Source of the DNA: Pseudomonas poae
GTDB taxonomy: Bacteria > Pseudomonadota > Gammaproteobacteria > Pseudomonadales > Pseudomonadaceae
Length of the DNA: 64,000 nt
Reading direction: 5' to 3'
Assembly (NCBI RefSeq): GCF_001439785.1
Contig: NZ_JYLI01000009.1
Location: forward strand, 124,001 to 188,000
The position numbers were made by a program, and so were the translations under genes. The notes under the pieces were generated by a model, which saw only the letters and a list, made by a program, of their open reading frames with translations, ran no database searches and was not told the DNA's origin. Of this stretch, positions 33,978-43,507 are shown one piece after another; the stretch's first letter is position 1, and each line of letters begins with the position of its first letter.

Positions 33978-34831
33978 CCAGCCGCCCGATGATTGCGCCA
34001 TGGCGCCTGCGCCTGCGTCTGGGTTTTCGTAATGGCCGGCTGACCGCTGCGTGGGGGCTGCTGATGCTTCTGGTGTGGCTGGCCCTGGCGCTGTTTGCGC
34101 CCTGGATCGCGCCCTATGACCCGATTGCGCAGAACACCGAGTTCAGTCTGCTGGCGCCGAGCCTGGCGCACCCGTTCGGCACCGACAACTATGGGCGCGA
34201 CATCCTGTCCCGAGTGATCTGGGGCGCGCGAATTGACCTGCAGCTGGCCATTATTGGGGTGATCTTTCCGTTCATGATCGGCACCTTCGTCGGCGCGGTG
34301 TCCGGTTATATCGGCGGGCGCTTCGACAGCGTGTGCATGCGGGTGATCGACGTGATCCTGGCGTTCCCGTTCCTGGTGCTGATGCTGGCGATCATGGCCA
34401 TCCTCGGCCCTGGCCTGAAGAGCTTTTATATCGCCATGGCGCTGGTGGGCTGGGTGTCTTACGCGCGGCTGATCCGCTCGCAGATTCTGGTGCTCAAGGA
34501 AAGCGAGTTCGCCCTGGCCGCCAAGAGCCTGGGCTTTGGTCATGGGCGCATCCTGTTCCGCCATTTGCTGCCCAACGCGATGTTTGGCTCGATTGTGTTT
34601 TCCATGTCGGATGCGGTGCTGGTGCTGCTCAACGGCGCCGCCGTGAGTTACCTGGGCCTGGGTGTGCAGCCACCGACAGCCGAGTGGGGCACCATGGTGG
34701 CGGAGGGGCAGGCATTCATCACCACGGCCTGGTGGATCTGCACCTTTCCAGGGCTGGCCATCGTGACCCTGGCCATGGGCTTCAGCCTGCTGGCCGATGG
34801 CGTGGCGCAGGTATTGGGGGACCGCACATGA
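33974..34831 (+). CDS. Oligopeptide ABC transporter permease, DppC/OppC type
   Basis: A 285-residue permease with an N-terminal cytoplasmic part and six helices. Marks are APSLAHPFGTDNYGRDILSRVIWGARIDL, the DppC signature, and the EAA-loop RLIRSQILVLKESEFALAAKSLGFG. Start and stop both overlap neighbours by four bases (ATGA), so translation is coupled. Forms the channel with the preceding permease. Confidence 0.92.
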   Translation: MTSRPMIAPWRLRLRLGFRNGRLTAAWGLLMLLVWLALALFAPWIAPYDPIAQNTEFSLLAPSLAHPFGTDNYGRDILSRVIWGARIDLQLAIIGVIFPFMIGTFVGAVSGYIGGRFDSVCMRVIDVILAFPFLVLMLAIMAILGPGLKSFYIAMALVGWVSYARLIRSQILVLKESEFALAAKSLGFGHGRILFRHLLPNAMFGSIVFSMSDAVLVLLNGAAVSYLGLGVQPPTAEWGTMVAEGQAFITTAWWICTFPGLAIVTLAMGFSLLADGVAQVLGDRT

Positions 34832-35784
34832 GCCTGCTGCAGGTGCGTGACCTGAGCGTGATCGCCAACAACGCCGGGCGCGATATCACGCTGGTCGACC
34901 GCGTGTCCTTCGACCTGGCCGAAGGCGAAATCCTCGGCTTGGTGGGCGAGAGCGGCTCGGGCAAGACCATGGCCTGTCGTGGCCTGATACGTTTGCTGCC
35001 GTCGCCGAACCTGCGGGTGCAGGGCGGCGCCGTGCGGCTGGCCGGCCAGGACTTGCTGGCGCTTGATGAGGCCGGCATGCGTGCGGTACGTGGTGGGCAG
35101 TTGGGCATGATCTTCCAGAATCCAAGCAGTCACCTTGACCCGTTGATGCGCATCGGCGAGCAGATCGCCGAAGGCATCCGCCTGCATCAAGGCGCTTCGA
35201 AAAAGGAGGCGCGCCAGCAGGCCATCGAGGTGTTGCGCCAAGTGGGCATCCCTGACCCGCAGGCGCGGGTCGATAATTATCCCCATGAGTTTTCCGGCGG
35301 CATGCGCCAGCGCGCGATGATCGCCGTGGCCCTGGGCTGCAACCCGCAGGTGCTGATCGCCGACGAGCCGACCACGGCGCTGGACGTGACGGTGCAGGCG
35401 CAGATCCTGCGCCTGTTGCTGGAGCTGCGTGACACGCGCGGCCTGTCGATCATCATGATCACCCACGACCTCGGCGTGGTGGCGCAAACCTGTGATTCCA
35501 TCGCGGTGATGTACGCCGGGCGCCTGTGCGAGCACGGCAGCAAATACGCGCTGCTGGCTAATCCGCAGCATCCGTACACCGCCGGCCTGATCGACTGCCA
35601 GCCTGCCCACAGCAGTGGCCACGCCTTGCTGCGCACCATTGCCGGCCAGCCGCCATTGCTGGATGCGCTGCCGCCCGGTTGCCGTTTCAATCCCCGCTGC
35701 CCGCAGGTGGGCGCGTTGTGCACCGAGGTGCTGCCCGAGGGCGCGCGGGTGGCGTGCCACTATCCGTTGGGAGAACGCCCATGA
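34828..35784 (+). CDS. Oligopeptide ABC transporter ATP-binding protein, DppD/OppD type
   Basis: A 318-residue ATPase. Walker A GESGSGKT is at 40-47, the Q-loop at [12 protein letters not shown], the ABC signature [12 protein letters not shown] and Walker [13 protein letters not shown]. The C-terminal oligopeptide-type extension has [17 protein letters not shown] with the Cys spacing seen in DppD/OppD, where an Fe-S or metal site has been proposed. The ATG overlaps the permease stop, and the stop overlaps the next ATPase start by four bases. Confidence 0.92.
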   Translation: MSLLQVRDLSVIANNAGRDITLVDRVSFDLAEGEILGLVGESGSGKTMACRGLIRLLPSPNLRVQGGAVRLAGQDLLALDEAGMRAVRGGQLGMIFQNPSSHLDPLMRIGEQIAEGIRLHQGASKKEARQQAIEVLRQVGIPDPQARVDNYPHEFSGGMRQRAMIAVALGCNPQVLIADEPTTALDVTVQAQILRLLLELRDTRGLSIIMITHDLGVVAQTCDSIAVMYAGRLCEHGSKYALLANPQHPYTAGLIDCQPAHSSGHALLRTIAGQPPLLDALPPGCRFNPRCPQVGALCTEVLPEGARVACHYPLGERP

Positions 35785-36752
35785 GCCTGCTGCAGATCAA
35801 GGATCTGGAGGTGAAGTTTGCCGCGTCCGGCACGGGCGTGTTCGGCTTGAATAAACAGTGGGTGAGGGCGGTGAACGGAGTGTCGCTGAACCTGGCGGCG
35901 GGGCAAACCCTTGGGTTGGTGGGCGAGTCCGGCAGCGGCAAAAGCACCCTCGGCCGCGCGATCCTGCACCTGAGCCCCATCAGTGCCGGTCAGGTGCTGT
36001 TCGATGGCATCGACATGGCCCACGGCAGCGCCATCGACATCGCCCGCCTGCGCCATGAAACCGCAATGATCTTCCAGGACCCGTACGCGGCGTTGAACCC
36101 GCGCCACACCATCGGCGAAACCATTGCCGAAGTGTTGCGGGTGCAGCGCAAAGTTGCGCCGCCGCAGATCCCGGCGCGCGTGAATCAATTGCTCGATCTG
36201 GTCGGCCTGCGCCCCGAGTTGGCGTCGCGCAAGCCTGGCGCCCTCAGTGGCGGGCAGTGCCAGCGCGTCGGCATCGCCCGTGCGCTGGCGGTGGAGCCGC
36301 GCCTGATCATCGCCGATGAATGCGTGGCGGCGCTGGATGTGTCGATCCAGGGCCAGATCATCAACCTGCTGCTGGAACTGCAAGAACGCATGAACCTGGC
36401 GATTCTGTTTATCGCCCACGACCTCGCCATCGTGCGCCGCCTGTGCGACCGCGTGGCAGTGATGTACCTGGGCAAGATCGTCGAAGAAGGGCCGGTGGAA
36501 GCTGTGTTCACCGCGCCCCGTCATCCGTACACGGCGGCGCTGATCCAGGCGATCCCGGAGATCGATCCTCACCGGCCGTTACCTGCCGAGCCGCTGCCAG
36601 GCGAGCCGCCAAGCCCGCTGAACCTGCCCGAAGGCTGCGCGTTTCACCCGCGTTGCCGGCATGCGCGGACCATGTGTTCCGTGGTGTTGCCGCCTACCCA
36701 TTTCCTGCACGAGCATCGATACAGTTGCGTGCTTGAAGAACCTTTGCTTTGA
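35781..36752 (+). CDS. Oligopeptide ABC transporter ATP-binding protein, DppF/OppF type
   Basis: A 323-residue ATPase partner of the preceding one. Walker A is GESGSGKST, the Q-loop MIFQDPYAALNPR, the signature LSGGQCQRVGIARALA and Walker B LIIADECVAALD, where Cys replaces the common Pro after the catalytic Glu, a variation seen in OppF proteins. The C-terminal part has LPEGCAFHPRCRHARTMC. The heterodimer drives uptake through the two permeases. Confidence 0.92.
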   Translation: MSLLQIKDLEVKFAASGTGVFGLNKQWVRAVNGVSLNLAAGQTLGLVGESGSGKSTLGRAILHLSPISAGQVLFDGIDMAHGSAIDIARLRHETAMIFQDPYAALNPRHTIGETIAEVLRVQRKVAPPQIPARVNQLLDLVGLRPELASRKPGALSGGQCQRVGIARALAVEPRLIIADECVAALDVSIQGQIINLLLELQERMNLAILFIAHDLAIVRRLCDRVAVMYLGKIVEEGPVEAVFTAPRHPYTAALIQAIPEIDPHRPLPAEPLPGEPPSPLNLPEGCAFHPRCRHARTMCSVVLPPTHFLHEHRYSCVLEEPLL

Positions 36753-36786
36753 CCCCCCCTGCCATTCATAGACAAGGAGTTATGAC

Positions 36787-38301
36787 ATGCCATCACGCCA
36801 CTTGAAGTTGCTTGCCGCCGCCACATTGACCGCCTGGTCCCTCACCGCCGGGCTGGTCCAGGCCGCAGGGGTGCTGACCATCGGCTGTCGCGAGGACAGC
36901 ACCACGTTCGACCCGATCAAGAGCGCGCAGAACCGCGACACCTGGGTGTTCGCCAACGTCTACGACACCCTGGTGCGCGTGGATAACCTGGGCACCAAAA
37001 TGGAACCTGGCCTGGCCGAAAGCTGGGAGATTTCCAAGGACGGCCTGACCTACACCTTCAAGTTGCGTGATGCGAAATTCTCCGACGGCTCGGCAATCAC
37101 CGCCGCCGATGCGGCCTTCAGCCTGCTGCGCATCCGTGACAACAAAGCCTCGCTGTGGGCTGACCCGTTCAACCTGATCAACACTGCCAAGGCCGCCGAC
37201 GCGAAGACCCTGGTTGTCACCTTGAAGACCCCGGCCGTGGCCTTCCTCTCGCAACTGGCGTCGCCAACCGTCTCGATCCTGTCGGAAAAAGCCATGACCG
37301 AAATGGGCGAAGACGCCTACTCGGAAAACCCGGTGACCTCCGGTGCGTTCACTGTGGATGAATGGCGCAAGGGCGACCGTGTGATCCTGAAAAAGAACCC
37401 GAACTTCTGGCAGGCCAAAAACGTCAGCCTCGATGGCGTGGAATGGGTGTCGGTGACCGATGACAACACGCGCATGCGCATGGTGCAGAACAACGAGTTG
37501 GATACGGCGATCTTCGTCCCGTTTTCACGGGTTGAAGAGCTGAAGAAAGACAAGAATGTCGTGATCCACGCCGACCCCTCCACCCGTGAGGATCACCTGT
37601 TGATCAACCACGCCCACGGCCTGCTGGCCAAACAGCAAGTACGTGAAGCGCTGGACATGGCCATCGACAAACAATCGCTGGTGAAGGCCGCCACCTACGG
37701 TCAGGGCACTGTGGCCTATTCCTACATTCCGAAAGGTTCGCTGTACCACTACGCCGACAACCTGCAACGCCCGTACGACCCGACCGCCGCGAAAAAGCTG
37801 CTGGAAGCGGCCGGTGCCAAGGACTTGAAGCTCAACTATGTGGTCAACGCCGGCAACGAAGCCGACGAGCAGATTGCGGTGATCATCAAGGACCAGTTGG
37901 CCAAGGTCGGCGTCACCGCCAACCTGCAGAAGGTTGACCCGACCCAGAGCTGGCAGATGCTGGTGGACGGTGAGTACGATATTTCGGTGATGTACTGGAC
38001 CAACGACATCCTCGACCCGGACCAGAAGACCACCTTCGTGCTGGGCCACGATACCAACCAGAACTACATGACCCGCTACAAGAACGACAAGGTCAGGGAG
38101 CTGGTGGCCGCCGCGCGGATCGAAGCTGACCCGGTCAAGCGCGAGCAGATGTATGTGGAGTTGCAGAAGTTGGCCAAGCAGGACGTGAACTGGATCGACC
38201 TGTACTACAGCCCGTACATCAATATCTCGCGCAAGAATGTGAGCAACTTCCTGCAGAACCCGCTGGGCCGCTTCACCCTCGAAGAAGTGGTGAAGAACTG
38301 A
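36787..38301 (+). CDS. Periplasmic substrate-binding protein of the oligopeptide ABC transporter (SBP family 5)
   Basis: A 504-residue exported protein. The signal peptide MPSRHLKLLAAATLTAWSLTAGLVQAAG is cleaved near VQA-AG. The mature protein follows the DppA fold (VLTIGCREDSTTFDPIKS, NVYDTLVRVDNLGTKMEPGLAESW, VTSGAFTVDEWRKGDRVILKKNPNFW). AAGGAG lies just upstream. It captures the ligand, which should be the source of the peptide or plant-derived compound processed by the hydrolases. Last gene of the operon; a large inverted repeat follows. Confidence 0.9.
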   Translation: MPSRHLKLLAAATLTAWSLTAGLVQAAGVLTIGCREDSTTFDPIKSAQNRDTWVFANVYDTLVRVDNLGTKMEPGLAESWEISKDGLTYTFKLRDAKFSDGSAITAADAAFSLLRIRDNKASLWADPFNLINTAKAADAKTLVVTLKTPAVAFLSQLASPTVSILSEKAMTEMGEDAYSENPVTSGAFTVDEWRKGDRVILKKNPNFWQAKNVSLDGVEWVSVTDDNTRMRMVQNNELDTAIFVPFSRVEELKKDKNVVIHADPSTREDHLLINHAHGLLAKQQVREALDMAIDKQSLVKAATYGQGTVAYSYIPKGSLYHYADNLQRPYDPTAAKKLLEAAGAKDLKLNYVVNAGNEADEQIAVIIKDQLAKVGVTANLQKVDPTQSWQMLVDGEYDISVMYWTNDILDPDQKTTFVLGHDTNQNYMTRYKNDKVRELVAAARIEADPVKREQMYVELQKLAKQDVNWIDLYYSPYINISRKNVSNFLQNPLGRFTLEEVVKN

Positions 38302-38330
38302 CCTTGCAAACCCGATGTAACAGGGTACCT

Positions 38331-38568
38331 GTGGCGAGCGGGCAAGCCCTAATGCCGTTCAGTTAAGGAAAATGTGTGGGCTTATTGTGGCGAGCGGGCT
38401 TGCCCCGCGTTGGGGTGCGAAGCGCCGCCAATCCAGCAAACCGCGGTGTGCCTGATACGGCTAAGCGCCTGGTTTTGGGGCTGCTACGCAGCCCAACGCA
38501 GGACAAGCCTGCTCGCCACAGGGAATCTGCGCTTAACTGAACGGCATTAGGACAAGCCCGCTCGCCAC
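38331..38568. repeat. Nested inverted-repeat (REP/BIME-like) element between SBP and yciK genes
   Basis: GTGGCGAGCGGGCAAGCCCTAATGCCGTTCAGTTAAG-type sequence at 38331-38367 is repeated in inverse at 38532-38568. The inner 19 bases match exactly; the outer part has a few changes. Within it are further REP-like pieces (TTGTGGCGAGCGGGCTTGCCCC at about 38380 and CCTGCTCGCCACAG at about 38508). The 287-base gap between convergent genes holds nothing else. Such clustered REPs are common in fluorescent Pseudomonas. Confidence 0.8.
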
Positions 38569-38588
38569 AAAGCCCTTTCCAAACTGGA

Positions 38589-39329
38589 TTACTGCGCGTC
38601 GAATGCCTGCCCGCTCACCCCGGCACTGTCCGGACCCATCAGGTACAGATACACCGGCATGATGTCTTCCGGTGCCGGCCTGTCCATCGGGTTTTCCCCC
38701 GGGTACGCCTGGGCGCGCATGCTGGTGCGGGTGCCGCCCGGGTTGATGCTGTTGGCGCGCACCGCCGCCACGTCTTCCAGCTCATCGGCCAGGGTTTGCA
38801 TCAAGCCTTCGGTGGCGAACTTCGATACCCCATAGGCGCCCCAATGGGCCCGGCCCTTGCGTCCGACGCTGCTGGAGGTGAACACCACCGACGCGTCCTG
38901 GGACAGCTTGAGCAGTGGCAACATGGCGCGAGTCAGCATGAACATCGCGTTGACGTTCACCTGCATCACCTGCATGAACTGCTCGCCGGACAATTGCTCG
39001 AGCGGCGTGCGCGGGCCGATGATGGACGCGTTGTGCAACAGGCCGTCGAGGCGGCCGAAGGCTTTTTCGATCATCACGGCCAGCTCATCGTACTGATGGG
39101 GCAGGGCGGTCTCCAGGTTGAACGGGATCACCACCGGTTGTGGCTGGCCGGCGGCCTCGATGTGGTCATACACCTCGCCCAGGTTGGCTTCGGTCTTGCC
39201 CAGCAACAGGACGGTGGCGCCATGGGCGGCATAGGTTTTCGCCGCCGCAGCGCCAATCCCCCGACCGGCACCGGTCACCAGAATCACCCGGCCTTTGAGC
39301 AGTTCCGGGCGTGCGGAGTAATCAAACAT
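38589..39329 (-). CDS. yciK: SDR-family oxidoreductase, YciK-like
   Basis: A 246-residue short-chain dehydrogenase. The cofactor motif is VTGAGRGIGAAAAKTYAAHG, the NAG-like motif LLHNASIIGP and the catalytic YGVSK preceded by SSSVGRKGRAHWGAY. I used the ATG of MFDYSARPELLKGR, with GAGG six bases before it. The YciK family has no firm function. It is the last gene of the operon mtaD-ubiG-mupP-yciK, in the order I recall for P. aeruginosa PA3170-PA3173. Confidence 0.9.
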   Translation of the reverse strand: MFDYSARPELLKGRVILVTGAGRGIGAAAAKTYAAHGATVLLLGKTEANLGEVYDHIEAAGQPQPVVIPFNLETALPHQYDELAVMIEKAFGRLDGLLHNASIIGPRTPLEQLSGEQFMQVMQVNVNAMFMLTRAMLPLLKLSQDASVVFTSSSVGRKGRAHWGAYGVSKFATEGLMQTLADELEDVAAVRANSINPGGTRTSMRAQAYPGENPMDRPAPEDIMPVYLYLMGPDSAGVSGQAFDAQ

Positions 39330-39407
39330 AAACAACCTCGACGTTGAAAAACACTGACGATCCCTTGTGGGAGGGGATGTTCATGGGATAACAAGACCTT
39401 GCAACGC

Positions 39408-40079
39408 TCAGCAACTGCACAGTGCGTTATCCAGCACCTTGCGCAGCTCCAGCGGGTGGTCCACCACCACATCCGCGCCCCAGTGACGCGGGTTGTCGTC
39501 CGGGTGGATATAGCCATAGGTGACCGCAGCCGTACGCGTGCCAGCATCACGGCCGGATTCGATATCGCGCAGGTCATCGCCCACGAACAGCACGCTGGCC
39601 GGGTCGAGGTCGAGCATCTTGCACGCCAGGATCAGCGGCTCCGGGTCCGGTTTGCTGTTTTTCACGTGGTCCGGGCAGATCAGCAAGGCCGAGCGCTCGG
39701 CCAGGCCCAGTTGCTGCATGATCGGCTCGGCGAAGCGCAGCGGCTTGTTGGTGACCACGCCCCAGATCAGCTTGGACTTCTCGATGTCCTGCAGCAGTTG
39801 CTCCATGCCATCGAACAATGTGCTGTGGATGGCGCAGCCCTTGAGGTAGCGTTCGAGGAATTCCTGGCGCAGGTCTTCAAAGCCTGGTGACTCCGGGTCC
39901 ATGGAGAAGGTCACCGCGACCATCGCCCGTGCGCCGCCGGAAATTTCATCGCGCACATGGTCGGGGTTGATCGGCGCCAGGCCTCGGTCGGCGCGCATGG
40001 CCTGGCAGATGGCGATAAAGTCCGGCGCGGTGTCCAGCAGGGTACCGTCCATATCGAAGAGAACTGCTCGCAGCTTCAC
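39408..40079 (-). CDS. mupP: N-acetylmuramic acid 6-phosphate phosphatase MupP (HAD family)
   Basis: A 223-residue HAD phosphatase. Motif I is [16 protein letters not shown] with the nucleophile D9, motif [12 protein letters not shown], motif [16 protein letters not shown] and motif [14 protein letters not shown]. It looks like phosphoglycolate phosphatase, but in Pseudomonas the copy next to ubiG is MupP, which dephosphorylates MurNAc 6-phosphate in peptidoglycan recycling; synteny rather than sequence supports that call. It begins 4 bases after the ubiG stop. Confidence 0.85.
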   Translation of the reverse strand: MKLRAVLFDMDGTLLDTAPDFIAICQAMRADRGLAPINPDHVRDEISGGARAMVAVTFSMDPESPGFEDLRQEFLERYLKGCAIHSTLFDGMEQLLQDIEKSKLIWGVVTNKPLRFAEPIMQQLGLAERSALLICPDHVKNSKPDPEPLILACKMLDLDPASVLFVGDDLRDIESGRDAGTRTAAVTYGYIHPDDNPRHWGADVVVDHPLELRKVLDNALCSC

Positions 40080-40083
40080 AGGC

Positions 40084-40782
40084 TCACTCCTCGCGCAGGG
40101 TCTGCATCATGTAGTTGACGTCAACATCGTTGGCCAGCTTGTAGTGCTTGGTCAGCGGATTGTAGGTCAGGCCGATGATGTCCTTGACGGTCAGGCCGGC
40201 CTGGCGGCTCCAGGCACCCAGCTCGCTCGGGCGGATGAATTTCTTGAAGTCATGGGTGCCGCGCGGCAGCAGCTTCATGATGTATTCGGCGCCGATGATC
40301 GCGAACAGGTAGGCCTTGGGGTTGCGGTTGATGGTGGAGAAGAACACCTGGCCGCCGGGCTTGACCATGCGGAAACAGGCGCGGATCACCGAAGACGGGT
40401 CCGGCACGTGCTCCAGCATTTCAAGGCAGGTGACCACGTCGAATTGCTCGGGCAGCTCTTCGGCCAGGGCTTCGGCGGTGATCTGGCGGTATTCGACGCT
40501 CACGCCCGATTCCAGCTGGTGCAGTTGGGCCACGGCCAGCGGCGCCTCGCCCATGTCGATGCCGGTCACGGTGGCGCCGCGCAGGGCCATGGCTTCACTG
40601 AGGATGCCGCCGCCGCAGCCCACGTCCAGCACCTTCTTGCCGGCCAGGTTGACGCGTTCATCAATCCAGTTGACCCGCAGCGGATTGATGTCGTGCAGGG
40701 GTTTGAATTCGCTCTCGCGGTCCCACCAGCGATGGGCCAGGGCTTCGAATTTGGCGATTTCGGCGTGGTCGACGTTGCTCAT
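40084..40782 (-). CDS. ubiG: Ubiquinone biosynthesis O-methyltransferase UbiG
   Basis: A 232-residue SAM methyltransferase carrying out both O-methylations of ubiquinone synthesis. The start [21 protein letters not shown] has GAGG eight bases upstream. Motif [32 protein letters not shown] and the C-terminal [18 protein letters not shown] are typical UbiG marks. Length is normal. Second gene in the minus-strand operon. Confidence 0.95.
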   Translation of the reverse strand: MSNVDHAEIAKFEALAHRWWDRESEFKPLHDINPLRVNWIDERVNLAGKKVLDVGCGGGILSEAMALRGATVTGIDMGEAPLAVAQLHQLESGVSVEYRQITAEALAEELPEQFDVVTCLEMLEHVPDPSSVIRACFRMVKPGGQVFFSTINRNPKAYLFAIIGAEYIMKLLPRGTHDFKKFIRPSELGAWSRQAGLTVKDIIGLTYNPLTKHYKLANDVDVNYMMQTLREE

Positions 40783-40844
40783 GGTCAATCCTCTGAATCT
40801 GATAATCGGTGTGTCGGTGCTGAACGTGTGGTCCGGCCCCTTCG

Positions 40845-42176
40845 TTATTCGTTATGCCCGCTGATGCGTTGGCCCCAGGCGATGGCCCTGGCGGTCAACT
40901 GTTGTTCATCCATGCGGGTCAGTCGCCGGTCGTCGAGCAACTGCTTGCCGGCGACCCACAGATGTTTCACGCACTCGCGCCCGGTGGCATAGATAAGTTG
41001 TGAGACCGGATCATAGATCGGTTGTTGCGCCAGGCCTGAAAGATCGAAGGCGACCATGTCAGCGGCCTTGCCCACTTCCAGCGAGCCGATCTGGTTTTCC
41101 AGGCCCATGGCCCGCGCGCCGTTGAGGGTGGCCATGCGCAAGGCGCGGTGGGCATCCAGCGCGGTGGCCGAGCCAGCTACGGCCTTGGCCAGCAGCGCGG
41201 CGGTGCGGGTTTCGCCGAGCAGGTCGAGGTCATTATTACTGGCGGCGCCGTCGGTACCGATGGCCACATTGACCCCGGCCTGCCACAGGCGCTCCACCGG
41301 ACAAAAGCCGCTGGCCAGTTTCAGGTTGGATTCGGGGCAATGGATGAGGCTGGTGTTGCTTTCAACCAGCAAGGCCAGGTCGTCCTCGCTGATCTGCGTC
41401 ATGTGTACGGCCTGGAAGCGCGGGCCGAGCAAACCGAGGCGGCCCAGGCGCGCCAGGGGGCGCTCGCCGGTCTGCTCGACGGCCAGCTGCACCTCCGACG
41501 CCGTTTCATGCACATGCATCTGGATCGCGGCGTCCAGCTCTTCGGCGATGACCCGGACCTTTTCCAGGTTGGCGTCGCACACCGTGTAGGGGGCGTGCGG
41601 GCCGAAGGCGATCTTGATGCGCGGGTGGTGCTTGAGGTCGCCGAACAGTTCGATGCCCTGGCGGATCGCCTCATCGGCGGTGCTGGCGCCGGGGATCGGG
41701 AAGTCGAGGATCGGGATCGCGATCTGCGCGCGCATGCCGCTGTTGTGTACGCAGTCGCTGGCGACCTTGGGGTGGAAGTACATGTCGGCAAAGCAGGTGA
41801 TGCCGCCCATGAGTTGCTCGGCGATGGCCAGGTCGGTGCCGTCGCGTACGAAGGCCTCGTCGACCCACTTGGCTTCGGCGGGCCAGATGTGTTTTTCCAG
41901 CCAGGTCATCAGCGGCAGGTCGTCGGCGAGGCCGCGAAACAGGCTCATCGCCGCGTGCCCGTGGGCGTTGATCAGGCCCGGGCTGAGCAGCATGCCCGGC
42001 AGCTCGCGTACTTCGTTGGCCGAAAGCTTCAGCGCGGCCGCCCGTGGCCCGATAAACGCAATGCAGCCATCGCGAATGCCCAGTGCGTGCTCCTTGAGCA
42101 CCACGCCGGCGGGTTCGACAGGTACCAGCCAGGTCGGCAGCAGCAATAAGTCGAGCGGGGCGGCGGTAGCGGTCAT
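40845..42176 (-). CDS. mtaD: 5-methylthioadenosine/S-adenosylhomocysteine deaminase
   Basis: A 443-residue amidohydrolase. Metal ligands and substrate residues are complete: HGH in [15 protein letters not shown] in [10 protein letters not shown] in [15 protein letters not shown], and D in [13 protein letters not shown]. Enzymes of this group deaminate methylthioadenosine to methylthioinosine. In P. aeruginosa that is the first step of methylthioadenosine salvage, leading to the substrate of MtnA. It heads the ubiG-mupP-yciK operon and is divergent from the mtnA-like gene, fitting a salvage module. Confidence 0.9.
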   Translation of the reverse strand: MTATAAPLDLLLLPTWLVPVEPAGVVLKEHALGIRDGCIAFIGPRAAALKLSANEVRELPGMLLSPGLINAHGHAAMSLFRGLADDLPLMTWLEKHIWPAEAKWVDEAFVRDGTDLAIAEQLMGGITCFADMYFHPKVASDCVHNSGMRAQIAIPILDFPIPGASTADEAIRQGIELFGDLKHHPRIKIAFGPHAPYTVCDANLEKVRVIAEELDAAIQMHVHETASEVQLAVEQTGERPLARLGRLGLLGPRFQAVHMTQISEDDLALLVESNTSLIHCPESNLKLASGFCPVERLWQAGVNVAIGTDGAASNNDLDLLGETRTAALLAKAVAGSATALDAHRALRMATLNGARAMGLENQIGSLEVGKAADMVAFDLSGLAQQPIYDPVSQLIYATGRECVKHLWVAGKQLLDDRRLTRMDEQQLTARAIAWGQRISGHNE

Positions 42177-42285
42177 CGCAGGCTTGTTCCCTGGCAGCTA
42201 TAAAAGAAGGGCGAAGTATACCCGAGCGTCCTGGCTGGCGGATCGCTATAATCGGCGGCTTTTGTTCATGAGTGCGGGGTTAGGC

Positions 42286-43356
42286 ATGCGCGACCGACTG
42301 TTGGCTGCAGAGAAAGTGAAGGCCATCGAGTGGCGTGATGGCGCACTGTTCCTGCTCGATCAGCGTATCTTGCCGGCCCGGCAAAGCTGGGTGGTCTGCT
42401 CGACGGTAGAGGAAGTGGCCACGGCCATTCGCGCAAGGGCGGTGCGTGGGGCGTCCGCCATCGGCATCAGCGCCGCCTACGGCCTGGTGCTGGCCGCCCG
42501 CACGCGTATCGCCGAAGGCGGTGACTGGCAGGCGAAGTGGGAGGAAGACTACGCGCTGCTGGCCGAAACCCGTCCGACTGCCGCCAACCTGTTCTGGGCG
42601 CTCAAGCGCATGCGTGACCGCCTGGACCGCCTCAAGCAGCACGCCGAGCCCCTGGCCGCGCTGGAAGCTGAAGCGATCACGATCCATGAGAGCGACCGTG
42701 AAGCCAATGTCGTCATGGCCCAATTGGGCATGGAGCGGATTCGCAAGCATCAGGGCAACCTCCAGGCGATCCTCACCCACGGCAACGCAGGCGCCCTGGC
42801 GACGGGCGGCGTCGGCACTGCACTGGGGGTGATTCGCGCGGCCTTCCTGGAGGGCCTGGTCGAGCAGGTGTATGCCAACGAGACCCGGCCCTGGCTGCAG
42901 GGCTCGCGACTGACCGCCTGGGAGCTGGCAGGCGATGGGGTGCCGGTCACGGTGAATGCCGATTCTGCCGGCGCGCATATCCTCAAGACCAAAGGCGTGA
43001 CCTGGGTGGTCGTCGGCGCCGACTGTATTGCGGCCAATGGTGATGTGATCGGCACTATCGGCACTTATCAGTTGGCTGTGTGCGCCATGCACCATGGCGT
43101 GCGCTTCATGGTGGTGGCGCCGAGTTCGACGGTCGACTTGATGATGGCCACCGGTGAAGACGTGACGCTGGAACAGCGCGATGTGGAGGAGTTGCTGGAG
43201 ATTGGCGGTCAGCGCCTGGAAGTGCAGGCGTTGAATCCGGCGTTCGATGTGACGCCCGCCGACCTGATTGATGTGATCGTCACTGAGAAAGGCGTGGTAG
43301 AGCGACCCGATACCGCCAAGCTGGCCAGGTTGATGTGCCGCAAGCGCCTGCACTGA
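42286..43356 (+). CDS. mtnA: MtnA-like protein (methylthioribose-1-phosphate isomerase family) with eroded active site
   Basis: A 356-residue protein aligned over its whole length to S-methyl-5-thioribose-1-phosphate isomerases, starting [19 protein letters not shown]. Several otherwise invariant residues differ. The active-site Cys in THCNxGALAT is Gly (G166, [12 protein letters not shown]). GADR is GADC (C247), with the catalytic Asp D246 kept. NGDVANKIGT reads [10 protein letters not shown] (255-257). RGAPAIGIS has Ser for Pro (S57), and the IEER motif reads LEQR (Q297). There is no stop or frameshift. The methionine-salvage step may therefore be lost here, performed by another copy, or changed. 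It lies in the usual mtnA position, divergent from mtaD. Confidence 0.85.
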   Translation: MRDRLLAAEKVKAIEWRDGALFLLDQRILPARQSWVVCSTVEEVATAIRARAVRGASAIGISAAYGLVLAARTRIAEGGDWQAKWEEDYALLAETRPTAANLFWALKRMRDRLDRLKQHAEPLAALEAEAITIHESDREANVVMAQLGMERIRKHQGNLQAILTHGNAGALATGGVGTALGVIRAAFLEGLVEQVYANETRPWLQGSRLTAWELAGDGVPVTVNADSAGAHILKTKGVTWVVVGADCIAANGDVIGTIGTYQLAVCAMHHGVRFMVVAPSSTVDLMMATGEDVTLEQRDVEELLEIGGQRLEVQALNPAFDVTPADLIDVIVTEKGVVERPDTAKLARLMCRKRLH

Positions 43357-43507
43357 GGTTCAAGCGCCTCCGATGTAACCCTTGATTCGCTATATGTACT
43401 GCCATGTGAACGACGTCATTTTGCAGAGTTGAGCCTCTATCGCTCCTGCAATCGGCGCTCGTGCGCCGGATTTCATGGCAGAGCGACCATCTTCAGGGGA
43501 TCTCTAC

